Origin: Paratrimastix pyriformis
Lineage: Eukaryota; Preaxostyla; Paratrimastigidae
Assembly (NCBI GenBank): GCA_027972325.1
Contig: JAPMOS010000019.1
Location: forward strand, 186,001 to 250,000
Length of the DNA: 64,000 nucleotides
Reading direction: 5' to 3'
How positions within the stretch are numbered: the first letter of the stretch is position 1; every line of letters begins with the position of its first letter. The notes beneath the pieces are model-generated. The model saw nothing but the letters and a program-made list of their open reading frames with translations, ran no database searches and was not told the origin of the DNA. Positions 42,898-53,000 of the stretch are shown here, one piece after another. Position numbers and translations under genes: made by a program.

Positions 42898-45800
42898 CTA
42901 GTGGTGGCGGCCGGAGAAGATCTGGGCCGACTCGCGCACCTGCCCCATGAACCTGCCCAGTCCCAACAAACAGCAGCCAAGGGGTGCGTGCCGGTCGATG
43001 GACAGTGAGACCCAACAGCCTACGTGGGGGCGTCCAGGGGAAGGGGGACGAGAGCGCAGCAGAATTTGCAGACCCGGCCGAGTTGATGATGGCCGTCCCG
43101 CCCAGCACCACCGAGACGCCCTCCAGCTGCCCCAGCGCCGCCGCCTGGCGCACAACAACAACGAAAAAAAAGGAGAATGTTATACGCTGGTCGCATCCAG
43201 AAAAACATTATGGGATGGCTCCCATAATATTCTGGGGTCGCCCCGCCCCATAGAAACGCCTCGCCAGACGGACCTCCTCGTAGGTGGTGCCGCCCACCAT
43301 GAAGAGGACCACCGTCCGGGCGGGGCTCTCCAAGATCTGCTGGGTGCTGGCGCCCCCGGCGGCCGCCCCAACCGGGGTGGCGGTGGCCGTGACCAGGGAC
43401 GGGGCCGAGGGGCCCGCACGGGGCGCACCCGTGAAGAGGCCGATGCTGTCCTCAACCACCGGGAAGGCAGCCGGGTCCAGATGGCCCTTGGAGGCCTCCT
43501 CCGCCACTGCAATGACGAGGACGTGACGGTCGTGGTGCCCAGTGATATGGCGGTGATGCAGACGGAAAAATTATGGGATGCATCCCATAATTTTTTTCCC
43601 ACGTGCGTCCCATAAATTTCCCACCGCCCTGCATCCCCTCAGGCACGGACCCTGGGCTGCGAGGGGCTTGTGCTGGGAGAGCAGGTTGGGCACGTCCTTG
43701 AGGACCCGCTTCAACTTGGCCTTGGTGCGCGAGAGCAGCGACTGGTTCTGGAAGAGGTCCACGCCCCGCACCTGGGCACCCGCAAACCGGACCACGTCGT
43801 TGACCAGCTGCCAGACCCCGCCACCACAACACCCACCAGACCAGCCCCACCACCACCACCGAACCCGAGTGAACTCAGGCCATTGGAAACCAAAGCAAAC
43901 GCAGTCAGCCCGTCTTGGGGAACACCTGCAAGTGGAGCCCCGTGATGGGGGTCGTCACCGGAGGAGCGGCAGTCAAAAATTCTCTGGGTGACATCGGATA
44001 GGCCAGCCCGCCCGATCAAGATGGGGGTGGGGTGGGTGGGACGGACCTCGATGTCGGGGCAGCCCTGGCGCCCGAGCTCCTCGATGAAGGCCGGGGTCCG
44101 CTTGGTCCGCTCGTTCTGGTAGCGCAGCTCGTACAGGGCAACCTGGGGATACACACACAACAAAAAAATACATAAAATTAAAAAAAATGTCATCCCATAA
44201 TAATTTTGTTTTTTTTGTGCGCCCATCCCATAATATTCTCGGGAACTTTCCTCCCATAAACGGCCAACAAGCAGCAGAGCAGGCGGACCAGGCGCAGCTT
44301 GTCAGCGGGCTGGACGGCCGGGTTGGTGATCAAAGCCTCGACCATCCGCACGGCGGCGGCGTGGTCCTGGTTGGCGGCAAGCTCCTGCTCGCACTCGCTC
44401 ACCTGCCCCCAGCCAGCCAGCCCAGGCAGCACGATGGATGACCACCAGTGAGGTGGGGAGCCAATCAGGGGGTGACGACATCCCAGACCAAAAAATACAG
44501 GCATCCAATATTCATCGACATCCAGCTATCGGCCAGCTCTCGTCCAGTTATCATCCAGTCAACAACCAGTCAACATCCAGCATCCCTCATTCAGTCATCA
44601 GTCGTTCCGTCATCATCCCCCTTCAGCCATCATCCAGTCATCATCCAGTCATCATCCAACGCCCAGTCATCATCCCTGTCATCAGTCATCATCCAGTCAT
44701 CATCCCTCTCATCCATGGCGGACCTCGTAGAGGTTGCGTGCCTCGATGCGCCTCGTGATTGCGTCGACCATCTCGAAGTGCTTGGCCACGTTGCCCGCGA
44801 ACCTGCGGAACTCGGGGTACTTCTCCACGAAGCGCAGCATCTCCTCGAGCGAGTCCAGGGCCATCTCGCCCCCCCCGTCCGCATCGGCCGCCGGACCGCC
44901 GGCGCCCATCCCGGCCGCGTCGGGGCTGCTGGCCGTCGAGACGGCTGGAAGGAAGAAGGAGAGAGAGAAAAGGGTGTGGTGAGAGAGCCGGGGCAGGGAG
45001 GGGTGGCAGACGGGGGACAGATCAGAAAATCAACAAGCAAGAAACCAGAGGAGGAGCAAGGCACTGAGCACATCGAGCAGGGAGCCCCACCCTGAGCCAC
45101 CGGCGGACCGGCGGAGGACGAGGCGTTCGATGGGGGCCTGTGCGAGCCGGGCCGGGCCAGCTTCTCCTGCTGGTAGCGCTTGGCCAGGTCCTGGATCTTC
45201 AGGCACAGGTCGCCCATGTTGGTGGCCATGTTGTCCCGGTAGAACTCGTCGTAGATCGGCGAGAACACCTCAGGCTGTGCCGTGGTGGGAAGACGGACAT
45301 GATAAGGCAGTCGGGGTGGGGGAAAAATTATGGGACAACTCGATCCCAGAAAAGTATGGCACAACATCCCATAATAAATCCAGGGCCCACAGCGATCGAT
45401 AAACGCGGCCGGGGCGACCTAACGCGCCCCCCTCCAGGTCGTCAGCGATACAACGGGCGGATGGGCTGTGACGGGAGGCATCTGGACGGACGGGCTTCTT
45501 GGGGTCGCGCTGGACCTCGGTCTTGCTGACCCCGAACAGCTCGTGCATCATGGCCGTGTAGGTCCACTGCAGACCCCAGCACCCACAGCCATCCCGCACC
45601 ACCACCACCACCACCACCAATACAACAACAAGAGCAGCAAGAACCAAACAAAAGATGAGCAAGAATGTGTCGTGCGTGCCTCCCTGCTGGCGCTGATGGA
45701 AGCTCACGCGAAGAGGGAAGCGAAGGGACGTGGCTGTCGGCTCGTTCCACAGCACACGCCGGCGGTCACTTCCCTCGCCCTCGCGTGGCGGGCATCCCGA

Positions 45801-47010
45801 CAGACGGGGAAGAGGAGGGGCGTGACGGGGTCCTCGCGCCTGTCGATGATGACCAGGGTGGCCGGGCTGAAGCGCTTGTTGAACAGGTCGGCCGACTGGG
45901 CCATCCGGTGCTGTTGGTCCGAGTGTGTGTTTGTGTGTGTGTGTGTGTGTGGGGATGAGGATGATAGAAAATGATGATGAGATGCGGTTTATGTGTGATA
46001 TGCTGCGTGTGGATGGGTGTGGGGGTGGGGTGGACAGGATGGCGAAGGTGCGGGGGCGGTGCCGACCATGAGGTCCTCGCCGATGCGCTGCGTCAGGCCT
46101 GAGGAGGCCTGGTAGCGGATCAGCGGCCGGTACTGCATCGACATCATCGCGCTGTGCAACTGGGGGTGGAGTGGGTGGGTCGAGTGGGGATGTCGGGAGG
46201 GAGGACCGCGCCAACAAAAAGCGGATAAGGTGTGGGTGGCGGGGTTAGGTTTGGTGTGGTGGAACGATGATGCGCGGTGATGTGATGTGGTGGGTGATGT
46301 GGTGGCGTGGGGTGGTGTGGCGGGGGGGGGGTGGCGTAACGAACCCCGTCGATGACGCGGTCGTAAACCTCTTGTTGGGCCGGTGCCCACCGCCCGCCAT
46401 TGCTCAGTTGCAGGGGCACACACGAGGGAATATCCAGCGAGAAGAGGGTCTTCCCCTGGGCGTAGAGATCGGCATAGGATTCCTGAAATGCCCAGTCCGG
46501 GAATGGGTCAAAGGCCAAGAAATCGTGTGGGTGGACAAACCTGCACCTTAGTAACAACATCATTCACATCGGCTTCAGCAAGCTCCTCCAGGGCCGTCCG
46601 GCGGACGGTATTTGTGAAATCTTCAATGAGCATGCAGAAAAAGTGAGCCGGAAACAGTGGGATCGGCTGCCACGGACAGAGGTAATACTCGCCATAACGA
46701 GGATCGGCAACCTCTTTGCAGAGGTACTCGAAGTTGCGAGTGGTTGGGCGGATGAAGTAGAAAGCCTTCATCATCGGAGCCTTGTCGCGAGTGGCGTGGT
46801 CGATTTTCTGAGTGAGGAAAACCTCATGCTGCCGGAGCTCAGACTGCCCGAAAACCAGCGAGATAATCGTGGCCTGCAAGAGGAGTGTGACTCGGGGAGG
46901 CTATGGGAAAAGGCAAACCGTCTCATCGTCGAGAATCAGAGCTTTAATGCCAGCTGCGCTAGAAAGCATCGACTGGACATAGTTTCGAATGACCTGGAGC
47001 AGATCCATGG
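42898..47010 (-). CDS. VPS45: VPS45-like Sec1/Munc18 (SM) protein
   Basis: ATG at 47,010 gives MDLLQVIRNYVQSMLSS ... ALILDDET, and after a 45-bp intron (46,918-46,874, donor GTTTGC) ATIISLVFGQSELRQHEVFL, matching the VPS45 N-terminus. About 13 further exons follow in order: FYFIRPTTRNFEYL; DWAFQESYADLY; YRPLIRYQASSG; TLVIIDRREDPVTPLLFP (the most conserved SM motif); QWTYTAMMHELFGV; IYDEFYRDNMATNMGDL; EEMLRFVEKYPEFRRFAGNV; NPAVQPADKLRLVRLL; TPAFIEELGRQGCPDI; GVDLFQNQSLLSRTKAKL; VVLFMVGGTTYEEVRLA; VSVVLGGTAIINS; stop TAG 42,900-42,898. SM proteins clasp syntaxin-type SNAREs; VPS45 acts on Tlg2/syntaxin-16 at the trans-Golgi/endosome. Many introns hold TTATGGGA/TCCCATAA inverted repeats. It shares a 67-bp divergent promoter with the next gene. 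Confidence 0.9.
43207..43228 (+). repeat. TTATGGGA inverted repeat in VPS45 intron
   Basis: ATTATGGGA and TCCCATAAT arms (9 bp each) separated by 4 bp. Confidence 0.75.
43566..43595 (+). repeat. Perfect 30-bp palindrome in VPS45 intron
   Basis: 15-bp arms with no loop, centred on GGGATG/CATCCC with flanking AAATTA/TAATTT. It is the most regular member of the TTATGGGA family. Confidence 0.85.
44188..44261 (+). repeat. Cluster of TCCCATAA half-elements in VPS45 intron
   Basis: Three TCCCATAA motifs (two followed by TAAT or TATT) flank a T-rich stretch in an A/T-rich intron. Confidence 0.6.
45326..45385 (+). repeat. TTATGGGA ... TCCCATAA inverted element in VPS45 intron
   Basis: AAAATTATGGGA at the left and CATCCCATAATAA at the right enclose about 35 bp containing a degenerate inner copy. 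Confidence 0.6.
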
Positions 47011-47077
47011 CCGTTCCTTCGCAATCGGGTGCGAGTTTCTGGAACCCTGGTTTAGAAGATATGGAGCCGGAAACAGC
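47011..47077. promoter_or_regulatory. 67-bp bidirectional promoter, VPS45 / proline-rich gene
   Basis: Only 67 bp separate the diverging ATG codons. Promoter role is inferred from position. Confidence 0.4.
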
Positions 47078-48287
47078 ATGGACTTCCATTTGGGGGATCC
47101 TGGCGAGATTCCCCTTGATATTTTAGAGGCGGGGGTCTGCGCTGCTACTGTTTGTTTTTTCGGGAACGTCCCGCTCAATTCGCGTTCACGCAGGATGAGT
47201 TCAAATTGCCTTCGCCCTCTCTCAGACCCGCAGGCAAGGGGATATCGGCTCTTTCCCACTCAACATTACCATCTCAAGCCTTAGGGCGCGCAAAGCTTCG
47301 AGCGTCAAGGAATGATGTCCCTGATCGTCCGGAAGCTGATCCTTCGCCCCTTCCTCCCGGGGATGGGGGCGCGCCGATCAAATCTCCCATTACTCCATTC
47401 AAGCTTCGCCTCCGCAACATCTCAACCAAACCGCCGCCCACGCGGAGTGTCCCCGTAACCGCGCCTGTTGGCACCACCGCCCCGGATCCGAATGAAGAAC
47501 TGAAAAAGGCTGTCATGCCTCCTCCCCCACCAAATCGGTCGGTTTTCAGTCTCCCCCATCCCGTTTATCTCTGCTTTCTTCCCTTCCGCTCCACTTCGTT
47601 CCTCTAGGAAAAAAAACGGGTTCAAATTGAACCTTCCCATGATGAAGCCGCCTCTGCCCCGTGAACCTTCGGCCCCACCGCGAACATTGCAGGCGCCTCC
47701 ACGACAGCAGCCTCCTCAGCCTCCCTCCTCATCACAGCCCCCTCCGTCTTCTCCACCACTGCCCCCTCAACCTGCCAACAATCTGGATGAAGATTTGGCA
47801 GTCTCTCAGCCAGCGGCAACCCAGTGCGATTTTCCATTGGGCTCCGACCCCCAACAGGTGGTGCCCCCAGTCTCGGGGTCCTCTTCGGAGGACATCCAGA
47901 AGGCGAGCATCGAGCTCGACAAGAAGACTGTCAAGATGATGTCCATTCTTTCGGAAACCAATGAAATGTTACAGGAGCTCAAGGAGCAGACGCGGATGCT
48001 TGTAGGTTTGTTCTCTTCTCTCACAGCGGCGAGCTCACACCGACCCCCTCCTCCCCCCTCCCCTCCCCTCCTCCCCTCCCCTCCCCCCCCACACACACAC
48101 ACACACAGAACGTGCCTCCTCGGTCCACAATGATCTCGTCCGCACGCAATCTTTGTCTTGGTCCCTCACTTCTGGTTGGCAGGTATTTCTCGACCGACCA
48201 CAGGTCGCCGATCTCTTGCTCGCGACCCGTGCGCAATACTGCGCGGGACAAGACAATGACGAGAGCAAAAAACGAAAGAAAATCTAA
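47078..48287 (+). CDS. Proline-rich coiled-coil protein with basic tail
   Basis: The model begins at ATG 47,078 (MDFHLGDPGEIPLDILEAG), with a GTCTGC intron (47,135-47,193) to DEFKLPSPSLRPAGKG. A Pro-rich region follows (PPPPPNR, then KKNGFKLNLPMMKPPLP across an intron with donor GTCGGT). A C-terminal helix (DIQKASIELDKKTVKM ... NEMLQELKEQTRML) is predicted to coil. The last intron (GTAGGT ... GGCAG, containing poly-C and (CA)n) joins VFLDRPQVADLLLATRAQYC, and the protein ends in the basic ESKKRKKI, a possible nuclear localisation signal, at TAA 48,285-48,287. I do not recognise the family. The overall layout (disordered Pro-rich part, short coil, basic end) would suit an adaptor. Confidence 0.6.
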
Positions 48288-48325
48288 ATTTTCATCCTCC
48301 CGTCTCGAAAAATCCGCGGTCCTTC

Positions 48326-48742
48326 TTAATGAGCAGGACCACAGCACTCGAAGGTGACGGCGGAACGTGGCTCGGCCATCATAGATTCGACAGTTTGGCG
48401 CCAGGTGGCGTAATGGGCGGTAGCCTTGTGCGCGGCAGGGGCGGAGGCGTCGCGGTAGACCTCAATCTTGGGGCGGGAAACGGATTGGGAAACCGATGAT
48501 TGAAATGGCAGACCAGGCAGAAACGAGTGTGGTCCTCCTTCTGCTGAATCAAATCGAACCGAGCAACCCCAGCCTCCCGAACGCTGCACTCGGCATTCGC
48601 GCGACTGGCGGCCTGAAAAAGGGATCGGCAATGAAAACACAAAAACATAAGCCAAATTCCCAACCTTGAATGCTTCAACACACTCGGGCTTGACATGAAT
48701 GTTCACCTGAACCCAAATATAACCAGGTTGGACTGTCGCCAT
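48326..48742 (-). CDS. Antibiotic-biosynthesis-monooxygenase (ABM)-like protein
   Basis: Small three-exon gene. ATG at 48,742 gives MATVQPGYIWVQVNIHVKPE. A GTTGGG intron ending TTTTTCAG leads to AASRANAECSVREAGVARFD and LIQQKEDHTRFCL. A GTCTGC intron with an AAG acceptor leads to IEVYRDASAPAAHKATAHY and a stop TAA 48,328-48,326. The order (V-x-V-x-V-x-P, N-x-x-x-S-x-x-E-x-G-x-x-x-F-D, Q-x-x-x-x-x-x-F-x-L, E-x-Y-x-D-x-x-A-x-x-x-H-x-x-x-x-H) is that of the dimeric alpha+beta barrel ABM/YgiN-LsrG fold. Such proteins act as small quinol oxidases or isomerases; substrate here is unknown. It diverges from the LRR gene with 224 bp between. Confidence 0.78.
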   Translation of the reverse strand: MATVQPGYIWVQVNIHVKPECVEAFKVGNLAYVFVFSLPIPFSGRQSRECRVQRSGGWGCSVRFDSAEGGPHSFLPGLPFQSSVSQSVSRPKIEVYRDASAPAAHKATAHYATWRQTVESMMAEPRSAVTFECCGPAH

Positions 48743-48966
48743 TTTCCGCTGATTGGTATGCTCGCCCGGGAAGAGGAGCCATCTGCCGGAATGCGAGTCG
48801 AGTCTGCAAGGGTGGTCTTGGAAGCACTTATGCACTTCCAGACAGTTAATTTACGTTGTTATTTGAATTTGTCTCCGGGTCGAAGGTGGTCACAGGCGCC
48901 GCTCCTGCCGTTCGCCGGATTTGCTGATCCGTCCTCGAGCGGTGAATCAGCCTATGTTTGCTTGAA
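48743..48966. promoter_or_regulatory. Divergent intergenic region ABM / LRR gene
   Basis: 224 bp, moderately A/T-rich in the middle (AATTTACGTTGTTATTTGAATTTG). Upstream in-frame ATGs for the ABM gene lie inside but are not needed for the domain. Confidence 0.35.
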
Positions 48967-50037
48967 ATGCGTCGCCCAGCGGCCAGCTCCCCTCTCAGGC
49001 GATCCTTTGTTCCTCCACGATCGCCCAAAGATCCTCCAACTCCTCCGATTGAGAGGGATCCTTCACCGGTGAACCGCTCGATCATTGCAGATGATGATGA
49101 TGGTCGCAGCGCGCCTTCTCCCGCCCCGCAACTACCACAACCTGCCGCCGAAGTTACCTCAGTCGCTCGTCATGCGGAGTCAAAATGGAACACGATCTCG
49201 CTGCACGCCGTTGCGGCGGCCGCACTTGCGGTCGCCCCCATCCTGGCATTTGAGGTGGAAATCAAGGAGTCCTTGATTAAACTGAACGGCAACGACCCCC
49301 ACGTGCAAGAATTTGAGGTGAATAAGCGCAGTTTCGATGGCGACGAATTCAGCCAGCTTTTGGAGGGAATGGAGAAGAGCCAGCATCTCCGCAAGTTGCT
49401 CCTCTACACAAATTGCCTCTCCAACAAAGAATTGACACTCTTGTCGCACAGCATTTCCTTCAACAGCACCATCCGCGTGTTGGTTGTCAACAAGTCTGAT
49501 CATTGCCCGACACCAACAATCTCATGGCTTGCGTTTGGTGTTCGCCACCAGCAACAACATCACGGCCGCGACGGCGGAGTGCTTTGCGCAAATGTTGGCC
49601 CGCAATCGCACCCTCCGGCACCTGGACCTCTCCAATAACCGGTCCGTCCGGCGCCCTGGTCGGGTGTGCCGGGGGGTGATTTCCGCCTCCTCCTTACCAT
49701 CCCCTCTTCTTCCCCCCGGCCTTGCCTCCACGACCCCCGGGTTGGGTAGACTGGGCCCCGCGGGAGTGCGACTGCTTTCCGCCGGGCTGACATTCAACAG
49801 CGGCCTCGACACGCTCTTCCTGTCCAAGTCAGTCCGGCACCCACAGCAACGACCACCATCACCACCACCACCACCCTCTGATCAGCCCCATTGTATCCGT
49901 AGATGGGTGCGTGCCTGTGTCTGACCTGTCTGACTGCCCCTTGGGTGACCCTCTGCTTCTTGTCTGTGGTGGGGGCCTCGGGGTGGGCGGCCAGGGCATG
50001 CAGTCTCGCGCCTGCCTCCGATCCTGCGTGGGTGCAG

Positions 50038-50068
<31 letters not shown>

Positions 50069-53000
50069 CAGGGCATGAAATGTCTCATCTCCTGCTCGTA
50101 AGTTGTGGGGGCATGCGGGCGGGAGCAGCATCGAGGTCACCGGGCTGGGCGACCTGGGCATGGTGTCCTTCCCTCACCTGCTGCTCCTCTGTGGCCCTGT
50201 TGTGGGTCGTGTGGGTGGACGGGGAGCAGCACCGGGCTGGGCGACCAGGGCATCCTTCCCTCACCTCCCGCCTGTATGTGGCCCTGCTGTGGGGTGTCGT
50301 TGATGTGGGGTGGCCGGGGAGCAGCACCGAGATGGGCGACCAGGGCATGGAGTACCTCGCCGGGGCGCTCCGCCAGAACAACACCCTGCGCATCCTCAAC
50401 CTGGCCATGTCCGCCCTCATGCCCCATATGCTCCAGCCCCTGCCACACCCCCATCGGCACCCTGCGCATCCTCAACCTGGCCATGTCCGCCCTCATGCCC
50501 CCAGGCCTCAGACACGCATCAACGCCAGACCGCATGTCCATGGTGATGATGCCGACACAGCGCCACGCGCCCCACCCATCAGCACCCTGGCCACCACCGA
50601 TCGGCCGCCATCATGGCCGCACATACCTGCACCCTCCTCCAGCCGGCTGATGCTCCCCCCCACCACCACCACCACCACCATGCACCCTCACGCACACACA
50701 CACCACACCCGCTCGGGATGGCAGCAACGTCATCGGGCCCGCGGGCATCCGCGAGCTGGCGCTGGTGCTGATGGAGAAGTGCCCCCTGGCCGCCCTGGAC
50801 CTGTCCCAGTCCGCACAGGCCACCCCCCCCGCCAGCACAGCACAGCGCAGCACCGATCCGAATGTCATCAGCCCCCTCTGACACTCCCGTACTACCCCTG
50901 GCAGCAACCACCTGCAGGACATCATATTCCCCTCTCCTCCTGCCCTTCCCACTCCCCCCTCTCCTGCCCTTCCCCCTCCCCCTCACCCCCCTGGCAGCAA
51001 CCACCTGCAGGACATCGGGGCGGCCAAGTTGGGCGAGGCACTGCCCCGCAACGACGGCCTGCTCGACCTCAGGATCGCATTGTCCGCACCTCCGCTCGAG
51101 CTCAGGATCGCATTGGCCACACCCATACCCCCAAACCCAACCCCAAATCCAGCACAGCACAGCACAGCACAGCACAGCACAGCAAAGGCAAAGGCAAAGG
51201 CAAAGGCAAAGGCAAAGGCAAAGGCAAGGCAAAGGCAAAGGCACACGCGCACAGACATCCGCTACACGCCAACATCTCGGCACTTCAGGCGCACCCATCC
51301 TCTTGGGGCCTCCATCCCCACCTGACTATCTCGACCTCACTGTGCCCCGTCCCCGGCACCCCTCCCCTGCCCGCCCGCTCAGCAACCGGATCACGGGCAA
51401 GGGCTGCACGGCCTTCTTCCAGGGGCTGGCCGTCAACAAGACCCTCCGCTACTGCTCCTTGCGCAGGTCAGGCACACAGCCACCCCGCATATGTGATCGC
51501 GATCACCCATGTCACTGCCACCCCCCGCTCCTGCCCCTTGCGCAGGTCCGGCGGACACGCCCCTGGCATATATATCGCCCCCTGTCTCTGTCACCTGATG
51601 GGTTCTCGCTGCCACACTCCGCTCCGCTTCTGCTCGCATCTCCATCCCATTATCCCAACCCTCCCAACCCTCATCGTCCCCTCGTCTCTCTCGCACAGCA
51701 ATGCCCTGGAGGCCGTTGGGGCGGCAGCGCTGGGGGGCTGCCTATTGGTCAACGGGTCCCTCCGCGCCCTGGACCTCTCGTGGTCCGCCACGCACCCACA
51801 CGCACCCCAGACACCCGCCCCATGCTCGTTATGCCCCCTATGGTCCCCACACACCCGCCACCACCGCGCTGTCGTGGTGGGCTTGATGCCCCTCCATCCT
51901 GCACCACCGCGCCCTGTCGCCCGCCCACCGAGCCATTCCTCATGATCTCCTCCTCGTGTTCCCTGTCCCTGCCATTCCTCATGATCTCCTCCTCGTGTTC
52001 CCTGTCCCTGCCATTCCTCATGATCTCCTCCTCGTGTTCCCTGTCCCTGCCATTCCTCATGATCTCCTCCTCGTGTTCCCTGTCCCTGCCATTCCTCATG
52101 ATCTCCTCCTCGTGTTCCCTGTCCCTGCCATTCCGGGCGCGGCTCTGTCGGGACCCTCCCACGCCCAGCTGCCACGTCCAGGTCCGCCAGCCCATCCCAT
52201 CCCATCTCCCCACCCCTCATCCCTCCATCCGTGCCCACTTGCACCATGTCCACCGCACCCTTCATCCTGCCGTCCTCCCTCCCTCCTCCCTTCATCATCG
52301 CCTCCATCATCCCCTTCCATCCCCCTCCCTCGGCACGGCGATGCTGCAGTCGCCTCAGCTCGCCGCCGTCTGCGATGCCCTCCGGACCAACGTCACCTTC
52401 CGCTCGCTGGACCTGTCAAAGTCCGGCTCCCCCGCCCGCACATCCCACTCCCACCCACCCACTCCAACCTCACCCACCTGCCATTCCCCGTCTCGTCCCC
52501 CCCCCCCCCCGCCGTTGTGCCTGCTTTGACACGGTGCCTGCCGTGATTGCTTGTGTGGGTGTGAGTCTGGTGGGGCCGGGGCATCATCCTCATGAACTTT
52601 ATCGTTCGCATCTCGCCCTTCTTCGCCTTTCTCATCTGTCTGGTGGGGTTGCTCTGTCTGGCCGGGGCATCATCGCATCCCGATCTTCTTCATCTTTCTC
52701 ATCTGTATGGTGGCTGCCGCTGGTGGTGGTGGTGGTGGTGGTGGTGGTGGTGCCGGGGGGCGCAGCAACCAGCTGGACGACGAGGGGGCCCGCCTGCTGG
52801 CGGACATGCTCATGCGCAACCGCACCCTCGCCCGCCTCGGCCTCGCCTCGTCTGTCACCCAACCATTACACCCAATCCACCAACCCCCCAACCCCGCCAA
52901 CCCCCATCGCATCAGTACCCAGGCAGCTCAGCGTCATCCAATCAGCACTGTGAAAGGACGAGACGGAACTGATAAGGGCCGATTGAACCCAGAACAGGCC

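Noticed and set aside
51933-52132. Regular 39-bp repeats considered as a CRISPR array
   Set aside because: Units are directly adjacent with no unique spacers, and the setting is a eukaryotic intron.
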